Assembly (NCBI GenBank): GCA_965229095.1
Contig: OZ245855.1
Coordinates: 992,001 to 1,056,000, forward strand
Reading direction: 5' to 3'
DNA: 64,000 bases
Source: Taibaiella sp965229095
GTDB taxonomy: Bacteria > Bacteroidota > Bacteroidia > Chitinophagales > Chitinophagaceae
This document shows positions 7,656 through 17,481 of the stretch, in pieces; position 1 is the stretch's first letter; every line of letters starts with the position of its first letter. The notes under the pieces were generated by a model that worked only from the letters and a program-made list of their open reading frames with translations, was not told the DNA's origin and ran no database searches. The position numbers were made by a program, and so were the translations under genes.

Positions 7656-9665
7656 GTGAAACATCAATTGATCAACCGCGATATAAGCTGGCTGTCCTTT
7701 AACGGCAGAGTGCTGGCCGAAGCCGCCAATCCGGGAGTGCCTTTGCTGGAACGGTTGAAGTTCCTCAGTATTTACTCTTCCAACCTGGACGAATTTTACA
7801 GGGTACGGATGCCTGCACTCATCGCGCTAAGCCGCATCGGCAATAAAGATGATATGGAAAACCGCCTTTCTGAAGTAAATGCGGTCATTGCCGGACAGCA
7901 GCAACGATACGGCGCCCTGCTCCGGGAAGCGCTATTGCCTGCACTGCGCGGGCAAGGCATTCACTTTATATATGGAGAGCCGGTTCCGCCCCTGTTGCAA
8001 CAGAGTGCCAAGGCCAATTTTCTTACCCGCCTGGCCGCATTTATACAGCCCGTTTCCCTGGCGGCTGCCGGCGATTTTTTTCCGGAAAACAACAAGATCT
8101 ACCTGGCCGTAAGCATAGAAAAGAATGGCCTTGCCGATACCCTTATCGTCAATATCCCTTCTGCGGAATGCGGCCGTTTTTATACGGAAACGGTTGACGG
8201 TACACAATACGTGCTTACCCTGGACGATATCATCAAAGGCAACCTGCATTTTATCGCTCCCGATGCGCTTGTAAAGGGTGCTTACAGCTTTAAGATAACC
8301 CGGGATGCCGAGCTGGACCTGGAAGATGAATTCAAAGGCGATATAGCCGAAAAGATAGAGCACCAGATCACGGTGCGGGACCTGGGCCTGGCCACGCGCA
8401 TGTTGTACGATGCCGCCATGCCCGCGGAAGTATTGCAGCAAATAGTGTTTGCCTTTCAACTGGGCAATGCTACTATGGTGGAAGGCGGCGCCTATCATAA
8501 CCTTAAAGACCTGGGCGACTTCCCTGTAAAACGGGAGGCGCTCAGCTACGACCGTTGGCCACCTGTTCCTTATACACTGGCAGAGGATAATATCTTCGGC
8601 TGTATAGCACAAAAAGACCTGTTGCTGCATGTGCCTTATCACAGCTACGAGACCGTACTGCAGTTCTTCAACCAGGCGGCGCTTGATCCCGCCGTTACCG
8701 ATATCTCCGTTACCCTGTACCGTATCGCCGGCGATTCGCTTATCGGCAATGCCCTGATCAGCGCGGCCCGGAACGGGAAAAACGTAACGGTATTCGTGGA
8801 ACTGAAAGCCCGTTTCGACGAAGCCAATAACATACGCTGGTCCAAACGGATGAAGGCTGCCGGTGTAAAGATCATTTACAGCATTCCCGGTCTTAAAGTA
8901 CATGCTAAAGTAGCTTTGGTAAAACGGACAGAAGGAGAGCGAAGCACCTATTACGGCTTGCTGGCTACCGGTAATTTTAATGAAAGCACGGCCCGCTTTT
9001 ATACCGATCATATCCTGATGACGGCCCATAAGGAGCTGCTGCGCGAGCTGGAGCTGGTTTTTATCTTCCTGGCCAAAAGAAGAAAGCCAGAGGAAGAAGA
9101 TAAGCTGGATTTCAAACACCTGCTGGTAGCCCAGTTCAACCTGCAGGCCGGTTTCCTGGGCCTGATCGGCGACGAGATCGCCCTGGCGCAACAAGGCTTG
9201 CCCGCAGCCATTACCATTAAGCTCAACAACCTGGAAGAGGCTGTGATGATCGATAAGCTGTACGAAGCATCGCAGGCCGGGGTGAAGATACGCCTGCTGG
9301 TACGGGGCATTTGCAGGTTGAAACCGGGTGTGCCGGGCCTGAGCGAAAACATTACCGTACACCGGATCGTTGACCGTTATCTCGAACATGGTCGTATCTT
9401 TATCTTTCGCAACAACGGTGTGCCTAAAGTGTACCTGGGTTCGGCCGATTGGATGAGCCGTAATATTTACCGCAGGATCGAAGTCTGTTTCCCTGTCTAC
9501 GACCCTAAGTGCCGGCAGGAGCTGATAGCGATGATGGAATTGCAACTGGCCGATACGGTAAATGCTGTATGGATAGATGAGGACGGCAACAATCACCCGG
9601 TAACCGGGACGCCGCTGCAATCGCAGTTTGAACTGTACCAAACCATTAAAACAAGCAATACATGA
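7656..9665 (+). CDS. ppk1: Polyphosphate kinase 1
   Basis: Cytoplasmic enzyme that reversibly moves the gamma-phosphate of ATP onto polyphosphate. I take the GTG at 7656 as start (KHQLINRDISWLSFNGRVL follows directly), giving 669 residues, normal for PPK1. The order is N-domain (NRDISWL...SNLDEFYRVR), head domain, then the two phospholipase-D-like C1/C2 domains. KVHAKVALV near residue 416 holds the His that becomes phosphorylated, and LEHGRIFIF near 577 the second active-site His. The stop overlaps the next start (ATGA). It follows the HD-PycTM gene closely. Confidence 0.93.
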   Translation: MKHQLINRDISWLSFNGRVLAEAANPGVPLLERLKFLSIYSSNLDEFYRVRMPALIALSRIGNKDDMENRLSEVNAVIAGQQQRYGALLREALLPALRGQGIHFIYGEPVPPLLQQSAKANFLTRLAAFIQPVSLAAAGDFFPENNKIYLAVSIEKNGLADTLIVNIPSAECGRFYTETVDGTQYVLTLDDIIKGNLHFIAPDALVKGAYSFKITRDAELDLEDEFKGDIAEKIEHQITVRDLGLATRMLYDAAMPAEVLQQIVFAFQLGNATMVEGGAYHNLKDLGDFPVKREALSYDRWPPVPYTLAEDNIFGCIAQKDLLLHVPYHSYETVLQFFNQAALDPAVTDISVTLYRIAGDSLIGNALISAARNGKNVTVFVELKARFDEANNIRWSKRMKAAGVKIIYSIPGLKVHAKVALVKRTEGERSTYYGLLATGNFNESTARFYTDHILMTAHKELLRELELVFIFLAKRRKPEEEDKLDFKHLLVAQFNLQAGFLGLIGDEIALAQQGLPAAITIKLNNLEEAVMIDKLYEASQAGVKIRLLVRGICRLKPGVPGLSENITVHRIVDRYLEHGRIFIFRNNGVPKVYLGSADWMSRNIYRRIEVCFPVYDPKCRQELIAMMELQLADTVNAVWIDEDGNNHPVTGTPLQSQFELYQTIKTSNT

Positions 9666-10516
9666 ACAAGATATTTACCGCCATCCTGACTCTGCTCGCC
9701 TTTTCTGCCTGCAGTAAAGGCGAAAAAAAATATGGAAGCCCTCCGGGTTATGATTTTGCTCAACCGGTAAAATACAAAATGCCGGAGGAGTTGGAAGAAA
9801 TCTCGGGAATCGCTTTTTATCCCGGCAGCAAAGAACTGATGTATGCGATCCAGGATGAAGACGGGAAGCTTTTTTACTGGAAAAATGGCAACCCTGGTTC
9901 GGTCGATCACGTGTCTTTTGGGAAACACGGCGATTACGAGGATCTGGGCCTCACCAATAATTTCGCCATAATTTTGCGTAGCGACGGAATTTTGTTTACC
10001 TTTCCGATACAAGAGCTGAAAGAGGGAGCATTGAAATCGGTGAAAGAATGGAAAAGCCTTATTCCGGAAGGGGAGTACGAAGGTCTGTATGCCGACCCAG
10101 TGTCGGATAACCTTTATGTGTTGTGTAAGAACTGCGGCGCGGATAAAAAAACGGGATATGTAAGCGGTTATATACTGCACCTGGACAACCAGGGGGTGCC
10201 GGCCTTAACCGGAACTTTCAAAATAAATACACAAGCGCTACCCGGTATCACGCTCAAAAGCGGTTTAAAGGCGTCTGCCTTAACCTTTAATAAACAAACG
10301 AAAGAATGGTATATACTCTCTTCTGTTCATAAAATTCTTATTATTGCAGATGAAAGCTGGAAGCCCAAACAGATCGTTAACTTAAATCCATCATTATTCC
10401 CACAGCCGGAAGGCATTACTTTCGATATCGATAATAACCTCTACATTTCAAATGAAGCCGGAAATACAGCTACAGGTACCGTCCTGAAGTTTGTGCTGAA
10501 GAAGCCCGGCAGTTAA
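9662..10516 (+). CDS. SdiA-regulated domain (YjiK-like) lipoprotein
   Basis: 284-residue lipoprotein with a signal ending in LLAFSACS. The remainder has repeated beta-propeller blades such as EISGIAFYPGSKELMYAIQDEDGKL, EGLYADPVSDNLYVL and PQPEGITFDIDNNLYISNE, the pattern of the SdiA-regulated/YjiK family. Its activity is unknown in general; the motif E(G/S)(I/L) resembles esterase-like phytase families but no catalytic assignment is possible. Overlap of 4 nt with ppk1 indicates translational coupling. Confidence 0.78.
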   Translation: MNKIFTAILTLLAFSACSKGEKKYGSPPGYDFAQPVKYKMPEELEEISGIAFYPGSKELMYAIQDEDGKLFYWKNGNPGSVDHVSFGKHGDYEDLGLTNNFAIILRSDGILFTFPIQELKEGALKSVKEWKSLIPEGEYEGLYADPVSDNLYVLCKNCGADKKTGYVSGYILHLDNQGVPALTGTFKINTQALPGITLKSGLKASALTFNKQTKEWYILSSVHKILIIADESWKPKQIVNLNPSLFPQPEGITFDIDNNLYISNEAGNTATGTVLKFVLKKPGS

Positions 10517-10522
10517 TTTTTA

Positions 10523-11128
10523 ATGATCAAATATTTTTCCAGTATGAAGAGTGTCATTGTTTGTATCGGTTTCTGTACCCTTGTCAGCAGCCAGGCCCAA
10601 TCCCAGAACATGGATATTGACCTGTTGCGTAAATTCAATTCCCGGAACCCCAGTGGCCAGACCTACTGGATGCAAACCAGTAACTCGGTGTATTGGGCAG
10701 CGCCTACGCTAACGGCAGGCAATCTGGCCTACGGGCTTATTTACAAGGACAAGCAAGCAATGAAAAACGGCTTCGAATCGGCATTGAGCGTGGGGATATG
10801 CCTGGCGGTATCGGGTGGTATCAAATCTATGGTAAACCGCCCGAGGCCCACAGAAACCTATCCCGACCTGATCCAGTCGTACAGCAATTCCGGAGGCAAA
10901 TCATTCCCTTCGGGGCATACGACCCTGGCTTTTGCCACGGCCACTACCTTATCCTTACAATATAAAAAATGGTACGTCGTCGTGCCGGCCTATGCCTGGG
11001 CAGCCTCGGTGGGCTATTCGAGAATGAGGCTGGGGCGGCATTATCCTACCGATGTGGCCGTGGGGGCCCTGGTAGGTATCGGCAGCGGTTACCTGAGCCA
11101 CTGGCTGACTAAAAAGATATTAAAGTAA
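10523..11128 (+). CDS. PAP2-family membrane phosphatase
   Basis: Acid-phosphatase-type enzyme, probably acting on a lipid phosphate (undecaprenyl-PP, phosphatidyl- or sphinganine-phosphate) at the outer leaf of the membrane. The three PAP2 motifs are present: KSMVNRPRP (~residue 109), FPSGH (~132) and SRMRLGRHYPTD (~165), including the catalytic His pair. The N-terminus looks like a cleaved signal (AQSQ), starting from ATG 10523 or 10544. It is the last gene before a clear terminator, and with ppk1 and the phosphoesterase downstream it makes a phosphate-handling neighbourhood. Confidence 0.88.
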   Translation: MIKYFSSMKSVIVCIGFCTLVSSQAQSQNMDIDLLRKFNSRNPSGQTYWMQTSNSVYWAAPTLTAGNLAYGLIYKDKQAMKNGFESALSVGICLAVSGGIKSMVNRPRPTETYPDLIQSYSNSGGKSFPSGHTTLAFATATTLSLQYKKWYVVVPAYAWAASVGYSRMRLGRHYPTDVAVGALVGIGSGYLSHWLTKKILK

Positions 11129-11154
11129 ACCGGGTCCTTTGACCCGGTTTTTTC
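11128..11154 (+). terminator. Terminator of the ppk1 operon
   Basis: AACCGGGTC (11128-11136) pairs with GACCCGGTT (11141-11149) around CTTT, followed by TTTTTC. It overlaps the stop codon of the PAP2 gene. Confidence 0.85.
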
Positions 11155-11207
11155 GATAGGCCATAACCAACCAAAATATTAACCACTCCCAGTTACCAGG
11201 TCTGCTT

Positions 11208-14200
11208 ATGAAGAGAACCTTTACCGCATTTTTTTTATTACTCAGTAGCCTTAATCCAATCCATGCACAGGATTCCATCCGTGCCCGGATCATCCTTATA
11301 GGTGATGCCGGAGAAATGGACCCCGAGCAGAAAATGGTGATCCCCGATGCGGCTGCGCATATACTCAAAGACAAAACCACAGTAATGTACCTGGGGGATA
11401 ATATCTATCCTCGTGGAATGGGTTTGCCGGGGAGCAGCGAAGAGAAAGAGACACAGCAGATCATGCAGTCGCAGTACCAACCCATGCGGGAACGGGGCGC
11501 CCCGGTTTATTTTATACCCGGCAATCACGACTGGGACCGTATGGGGCCTCTGGGCCTGGCCAAGATCAAAAGACAATGGGAATACCTGGAAGAGCAGGGC
11601 GATCCCGGTCTGAAATTAGTACCTGCCAACGGTTGCCCCGACCCGGTGGCGATAGACGTGTCCGACAGCCTGGTGATCATTGCTCTTGACAGCGAATGGT
11701 GGCTGTATCCTTTCGACAAGGAAAACAAAGACGCCGATTGCAATTGCAAAACCCCCACCAGCGTGATCAATGCCCTGCAGGAGCTGTTTTACAAGAACAG
11801 GTATAAAATGATCCTTTTGGCTACCCACCATCCTTTCCAGAGTTACGGAACGCATGGGGGCTACTTTTCCTGGAAGGACCATATATTCCCCTTAACGGTC
11901 GTTAAGCCCAATCTGTATATCCCCTTGCCGGGTATCGGGAGCATTTACCCTTTGTTTCGCAAAAACTTTACCAACCCCGAAGACCTACGTCATCCGTTGT
12001 ATAAGGATATGATCAAAAACGTGGATGGGGTATTTAAAAATTTCCCCAACCTGATCCATGTTTCAGGCCATGAACATGGTTTGCAACTGATCGACAATAA
12101 GCAAAGCGGCCAGTTCCAGATCGTGAGCGGTGGCGGCGCCAAAGAAAATTATACCATTAAAGGAAAACATTCCCTGTTCGGGACCGCAACCCAGGGCTAT
12201 GTGATTGCCGACCAGTTGCAGAACAACGATGTGCGCTTCACCTTCTACACGTATCATGAAGGTAAAATGGAAGAGGCTTACCAATATACCAGGCGATATA
12301 CTCCCTTTAAACCTAAGGAACAGACGGACTTTACCGCTATCGTTGGCGACAGTACCATAGGGCAGGCGCATGCTGCCTATGCCAAAGGCGGAAAGCTGTA
12401 CCGCTTTCTCTTCGGCGATAATTACCGGGAAGAATGGACGGCCAAAACGACATTGCCCGTAATCCGGGTATCTGAAATAAGCGGCGGTTTGAGGCCTTCC
12501 AAGCTGGGCGGGGGATTTCAGTCTACTTCCTTAAGGATGAAAGATGCCCATGGTAAGGAGTTTGCCTTGCGTACAGTAGAGAAAAAGCCGGACCTGATCG
12601 TACCTGTACCCTTTCAGGGCACTTTTGTGCGGGAGCTGCTCGACGATGTAACCAGCGCCCAGCACCCTTATTCGGCCTTGATCGTAGCGCCCGTTTCCAA
12701 GGCGGCGGGCGTGCCTTGTTCGGTACCCACCATTGGCGTAGTAGCCGCCGACAGCAGCCTGGGCATGTACCGGAAACTATTTGAAGGAAAGGTAAGCCTG
12801 ATCGAAGAACGGGAACCCTTGGGTAAAACCGAGAATACCGAAGATGCGCTGAAAGACCTGCAGAAAGACAACGACAATAGTTACGATGCCCGCAACTTTC
12901 TCAAAGCGAGGATGATCGATGTGCTGTTTGCCGACTGGGACCGCCATGGCGACCAGTACCGTTTTTATAACCGGAACCCCAAGGGAGAAGATAAATACTT
13001 TACCATAGTGCCCCGCGACCGGGACATGGTGCTTAACATTACCCAGGGGCTTTTGCCTACGCTTATCAAAAGGCTCTTTTTCATGCCCAGGGTATTTGGC
13101 TTTAAAGGAAATGTAATGGCAGGCTCCAATTATTACCTGTACAAATCGGGTTTTATGAATGCGCACCCGGCCAGCCAGCTCAGTCGTGAAGAATGGGCGG
13201 CCTTAAGCGAAGAATTCAAAACCGAGGTAACCGACGAAGTGCTGGAAGAAGGCCTGAAACAATTACCCCCGGAAATATACCCCATAAGGCACAAGCAGCA
13301 ACTGCAGGAATTGAAGCAGAGGAGGGATGGCATGTCCCGGGCTATGGACAAATATTACCTGCTCAGCAACCAGATCGTAGACATCCATACCAGCAACAAA
13401 AACGAATTTATACTGGCCGAAGATGCCCCTGGCGAAAATGCCACGGTGATTACCATTAGAAAGATCAGCAAATCGGGGGAGCTGAAAGATACCCTCATGC
13501 ATAAAAAGTACCCCCGGAGCATTACCCGCGAAATAAGGCTTTATACAGGTAAAGGCGACGATAGCCTGGTCGTCAACACGATCAATTCGGGCGTAAGGCT
13601 GAGGGTAATAGGCGGAAAAGGCGATAAGGCTTATAACATCATCAACAGCCGGAAAAGCATTAAACTGTACGACAGGGAAGAAGAAAGCTATTATGGGCAA
13701 GCATCTAAACTCCGGAAGCATTTATGGGACGACAGCCTGAATACGGCCTTTGCTCCGGTGAATTTTTACAATACCGCTTTCCCGCTGGTTACTGCGGCCA
13801 TTAACCCCGATGACGGTATCTTCCTGGGCGCCGGTATCCGTTTTGTACGGCAAAAAGGCTTCCGGCAGTTACCCTACAGCGCCCTGCACCAGTTCATGAT
13901 CTCCCATTCTTTCAGTACCGATGCCTTCAGCATCAAATACAATGGCGAATGGATCAAGACCATAGGTAAAGCCGACCTTACGGCAGACGTTGTTATAAAA
14001 GCGCCCGACAATACACAGAACTTCTTTGGGCGGGGCAATGAAACCGAGTTTGATAAAACGGGCAACTTCAAACGTTATTACCGCACCCGTTTTAACTTGG
14101 TAGACCTGGGAACGGCGTTGCGGTGGCGCGGGATCAAAGGCAGCTCTTTCAGTTTAGGGCCTGCATTGCAGTATTATCACTTTGATAAGAACGAAAACCA

Positions 14201-14831
14201 GGGACGGTTTATCAACAACACCGACCTGTTGCACACCTATGATAGTGCCATTGTAAGCAGCGATAAAATGCACCTGGGTATTATCGCTACCTATACCCTC
14301 GACCAGCGCAACGATAAGATACTGCCTAAATGGGGGAGTTTTGTGAACATTGAAGTGCAGGGATACACCGGTCTTAATTCCGTTTCCAAAACTTTTATAA
14401 GGATCATACCCGAGGTGGCTTTGTACAAAAGCCTCAATGCCCGGCAGACGATTATCCTGGCCGACCGGTTCGGCGGTGGACTAAGTTTCGGGAAAACAAC
14501 CTTTTATCAATCGATGTTCCTGGGCGGTCAAGGAAATTTATTAGGGTATCGACAATATCGCTTCGCCGGCGAACATTCTTTGTACAATAATCTGGAACTT
14601 CGCATTTCCTTAGCTGACTTTGGGAACTATATCTTCAAAGGTCAGTTTGGAATAGCTGCATTCTATGATATCGGGAGAGTATGGCAAAGCGGGGAGCAGT
14701 CCGATAAATGGCATAATGGCGCAGGAGCTGGGTTGTTCCTTTCACCGGCTGCATTGGCTGTTTTTCGCCTCAACCTGGCCTACTCCGAAGAAGGCTGGTA
14801 TCCCAGCTTTGCAATGGGCTTCCGTTTTTAA
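11208..14831 (+). CDS. Metallophosphoesterase fused to an outer-membrane beta-barrel
   Basis: 1,207-residue exported protein. After a signal peptide (NPIHAQ) comes a calcineurin-like phosphoesterase domain (~25-330) with its metal motifs: LIGDAGE, YLGDNIY, PGNHDWD, LATHHPF and SGHEHGLQ. A central region of unknown fold (~360-850) follows, then a C-terminal barrel (~860-1207) of the surface-antigen/BamA type (GQGNLLGYRQYRF..., ending in SFAMGFRF). The catalytic domain would sit at the periplasmic face or on the surface. Such fusions occur in Bacteroidota, but substrate and role are not known. It follows the PAP2 terminator, so it is probably a separate transcript. Confidence 0.85.
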   Translation: MKRTFTAFFLLLSSLNPIHAQDSIRARIILIGDAGEMDPEQKMVIPDAAAHILKDKTTVMYLGDNIYPRGMGLPGSSEEKETQQIMQSQYQPMRERGAPVYFIPGNHDWDRMGPLGLAKIKRQWEYLEEQGDPGLKLVPANGCPDPVAIDVSDSLVIIALDSEWWLYPFDKENKDADCNCKTPTSVINALQELFYKNRYKMILLATHHPFQSYGTHGGYFSWKDHIFPLTVVKPNLYIPLPGIGSIYPLFRKNFTNPEDLRHPLYKDMIKNVDGVFKNFPNLIHVSGHEHGLQLIDNKQSGQFQIVSGGGAKENYTIKGKHSLFGTATQGYVIADQLQNNDVRFTFYTYHEGKMEEAYQYTRRYTPFKPKEQTDFTAIVGDSTIGQAHAAYAKGGKLYRFLFGDNYREEWTAKTTLPVIRVSEISGGLRPSKLGGGFQSTSLRMKDAHGKEFALRTVEKKPDLIVPVPFQGTFVRELLDDVTSAQHPYSALIVAPVSKAAGVPCSVPTIGVVAADSSLGMYRKLFEGKVSLIEEREPLGKTENTEDALKDLQKDNDNSYDARNFLKARMIDVLFADWDRHGDQYRFYNRNPKGEDKYFTIVPRDRDMVLNITQGLLPTLIKRLFFMPRVFGFKGNVMAGSNYYLYKSGFMNAHPASQLSREEWAALSEEFKTEVTDEVLEEGLKQLPPEIYPIRHKQQLQELKQRRDGMSRAMDKYYLLSNQIVDIHTSNKNEFILAEDAPGENATVITIRKISKSGELKDTLMHKKYPRSITREIRLYTGKGDDSLVVNTINSGVRLRVIGGKGDKAYNIINSRKSIKLYDREEESYYGQASKLRKHLWDDSLNTAFAPVNFYNTAFPLVTAAINPDDGIFLGAGIRFVRQKGFRQLPYSALHQFMISHSFSTDAFSIKYNGEWIKTIGKADLTADVVIKAPDNTQNFFGRGNETEFDKTGNFKRYYRTRFNLVDLGTALRWRGIKGSSFSLGPALQYYHFDKNENQGRFINNTDLLHTYDSAIVSSDKMHLGIIATYTLDQRNDKILPKWGSFVNIEVQGYTGLNSVSKTFIRIIPEVALYKSLNARQTIILADRFGGGLSFGKTTFYQSMFLGGQGNLLGYRQYRFAGEHSLYNNLELRISLADFGNYIFKGQFGIAAFYDIGRVWQSGEQSDKWHNGAGAGLFLSPAALAVFRLNLAYSEEGWYPSFAMGFRF

Positions 14832-14912
14832 CGGGTAACATCATGAACGGCAGCTTGCAACCAATGACCGTCGTATTTGTTTCTTTTACAAGTACAGCAC
14901 AAATTTTCAGCA

Positions 14913-17321
14913 ATGAAATCTAATTTACTAGACCTTACGAGGTACGATCATAAGCTCAAAGAGGTACATTCCGTATTGTCGGTAGTGCCCTTTGTTACCT
15001 TTCTGAAAGAAAAAATATGTTCTGATAACGGCGTCCGTACACAGCAATTGAAATATGTGTTGGACCGTATTATGGAATTTCCCGGTTGGGACCTGGAGAT
15101 ACCCCTGGACAGGGTAGAAGAATACCGGGAGATATTCGAACTGATCTATATTACCCTGTCGGCGCCCATATCCGATGAGAACGAAACGCTCTGGGCGCTC
15201 TCGGTCCCCTTCAATGCCCAGATTTTCTTTGGCACCACGGCGCTTTATTCTTTTTTACAGGATAAAAAGGGAACTGTAAAAGAAGATGTATTGCTTACCG
15301 CCGAGGCTTTGGCCAAGCTGGAGGAAAAAGAGAAAACCAGGCTTTCCACTGTTTACGGCCTCATATTGCAGAAATTCTATGGTTTCACTTTCGGTGGCTC
15401 TAACCTCATGGTCCATCACATCAAAGATGAAACTACTGGGCTGAATAAATACTACCAATTGGATTTCGATGTCCGTTTTGTAGATGCAAAATTCGACGGC
15501 GAATTGCCGGAGATCAATTTCGATAACATAAAGCTGGGAGAAGACAGCAAGCATGGCTCGCTGGAGGTGATGCAGCAATTCCTGCCCCTGGAGAAGTTTA
15601 CCTTTAGCGGCTTTGCCATTATCAGTATCAAGGACATTACGACACAGCACGTGATGGAACATATTAAGGATGTGATCGTGAACCTGGCCCCGGGGCAAAT
15701 GATCTATGGCGATATCACTGCTTCGCTTAAAGAGATTATGGGCAATAACTTCCTGGACGTGGAGCTGATGCCGGTGATCAAAGTAAACGGTAAACTGGTA
15801 ACCAATTGTTTTGAAGGCATGTCGGAAAACATGAAGGTGACCTGCGGCCGGTACAACATGTCTATGGCTTCGTATGTGGAAACAATAGAACGTTATTCTA
15901 AGGACCCCCAGATCATATTCCGTAAGAATGTAGGCGATGTAGTGGACGGTGAAGACGAGTTTTATCCTTTACTGCGACAGATGGGCGTAGAGGGATTGGT
16001 GGTGTTGCCTATCTTTTTCCAGAAACAACTGGTAGGCATCCTCACCATTTATTCGAGACAGAAAGATGCCCTGAGCGAAAACATGCTTGCCGCACTGGAA
16101 CCGGCTATCCCTTTACTGGAGCAATTGCTGCAAACCACGATCGACGATTTCAGCATTGTACTGGACAATACGGTGAAGGAGAAATTTACTTCCCTGCAGC
16201 CTTCGGTAGAATGGCGCTTTAACGAGATTGCCTTCGACTACCTGATGCAGAAAAAGGCTGATCCCCGTGCCGAAGTGGCGCAGGTGTATTTTCCCGATGT
16301 TTACCCCTTGTATGGAGCCGTAGACATCCGCAACTCCACCCTGGAGCGGAACGATGCCCTGAGGAGGGATATGCAGAGCCAGTTGTCGTTCCTGGTAGAG
16401 GTCCTGGACCAGTTACGCAACCAGCGCGACATGGGGCTTACCAGTGAAATGATCTACAAAAGCCGCAGATGGCTGCAGCAGATCACGGAGTTTATCTCCT
16501 CCGATGATGAATTCAGGCTGAATATCTTCTTTGAAGAAGAGGTAACCCCTTTCCTGTTGCATTTCAGGCAAACCCACCCGGGTACAACTGAGATCATCGA
16601 TAACTATTTTATGGCCATAGGCCCGTCCGGCGTTGCCCATACCCACCGCAGGGCCCTGGAAGAATCGCTGCAGATGCTGAACCGTACTATCGGTAATCTT
16701 CTGGACCAGATGAATGTGGAGATACAGAACACCTACCCCTGTTATTTCGAAAAATTCAGGAGCGACGGTATCGAATACGATATCTATATTGGCCAGTCCA
16801 TCACGCCCGACAAGGCGTTCCACCCGCTGTATCTTAAAAACCTGCGGTTGTGGCAGTTGAATTCTATGGCCATCATCACCAAACTGACCAGAGCCTTGCA
16901 GGCCGAGTTGCCCCGTAAGCTGGAAACCACGCAGCTCATCTTTGTACATGCGAATACTATCGATATCAGCTTCCGCAACGACGAACATCGCTTCGACGTG
17001 GAGGGCGCTTATAACATCCGTTACGAGATGATCAAGAAAAGGATTGATAAAGTACTGATCCGTGGTACCAATGAGCGCCTGACCCAGCCCGGCAAGATAG
17101 CCCTGGTCTATTTTCAGCCCAAAGACGTGGAAGAATACCTCTCCCATATTCAATATCTCCAGGACCAGCAGATACTTACCGAAGACATCGAGTTCCTGGA
17201 CCTCGAAGAATTGCAGGGTGTAAATGGCCTGAAAGCTTTAAGGGTAAGTGTACTCCTGGACGAGGACAAGGAAGCGGCAGATGATCATGAAGAAGAAGAG
17301 CGCCTGGTATCGCAGGATTAA
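14913..17321 (+). CDS. GAF-domain protein (802 aa), function unknown
   Basis: Large cytoplasmic protein without signal or membrane segments. The only recognisable domain is a GAF-like sensor near residues 330-425 (FYPLLRQMGVEGLVVLPIFFQKQLVGILTI). The C-terminal half is helical and conserved-looking (HRRALEESLQMLNRTIGNLL). No kinase, GGDEF or HTH output is visible. ATG 14913 (MKSNLLDL) is preferred over the ATG at 14877. A hairpin with T6 follows the gene. It could be a signalling scaffold, but that is a guess. Confidence 0.7.
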   Translation: MKSNLLDLTRYDHKLKEVHSVLSVVPFVTFLKEKICSDNGVRTQQLKYVLDRIMEFPGWDLEIPLDRVEEYREIFELIYITLSAPISDENETLWALSVPFNAQIFFGTTALYSFLQDKKGTVKEDVLLTAEALAKLEEKEKTRLSTVYGLILQKFYGFTFGGSNLMVHHIKDETTGLNKYYQLDFDVRFVDAKFDGELPEINFDNIKLGEDSKHGSLEVMQQFLPLEKFTFSGFAIISIKDITTQHVMEHIKDVIVNLAPGQMIYGDITASLKEIMGNNFLDVELMPVIKVNGKLVTNCFEGMSENMKVTCGRYNMSMASYVETIERYSKDPQIIFRKNVGDVVDGEDEFYPLLRQMGVEGLVVLPIFFQKQLVGILTIYSRQKDALSENMLAALEPAIPLLEQLLQTTIDDFSIVLDNTVKEKFTSLQPSVEWRFNEIAFDYLMQKKADPRAEVAQVYFPDVYPLYGAVDIRNSTLERNDALRRDMQSQLSFLVEVLDQLRNQRDMGLTSEMIYKSRRWLQQITEFISSDDEFRLNIFFEEEVTPFLLHFRQTHPGTTEIIDNYFMAIGPSGVAHTHRRALEESLQMLNRTIGNLLDQMNVEIQNTYPCYFEKFRSDGIEYDIYIGQSITPDKAFHPLYLKNLRLWQLNSMAIITKLTRALQAELPRKLETTQLIFVHANTIDISFRNDEHRFDVEGAYNIRYEMIKKRIDKVLIRGTNERLTQPGKIALVYFQPKDVEEYLSHIQYLQDQQILTEDIEFLDLEELQGVNGLKALRVSVLLDEDKEAADDHEEEERLVSQD

Positions 17322-17369
17322 TTTTGTAAAAACATTCGAGATTACGCGCTCCGGATAATAATTAAATTG

Positions 17370-17405
17370 TCGGACTGGTTTTCGATAAAGGACAGCCGAT
17401 TTTTT
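17370..17405 (+). terminator. Probable terminator of the GAF gene
   Basis: TCGG-a-CTG (17370-17377) can pair with CAGCCGA (17393-17399), with one bulge, and is followed by TTTTTT (17400-17405). Confidence 0.5.
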
Positions 17406-17481
17406 CAACACATTTTAATAAGTAACCCTTTTTTAATCGTTACAGGAAAGGCATTGCTCTTCCTGTACTCATTTACAATGT

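Noticed and set aside
7932..9641. 569-aa open frame on the minus strand
   Set aside because: Antisense shadow of ppk1 without a recognisable domain.
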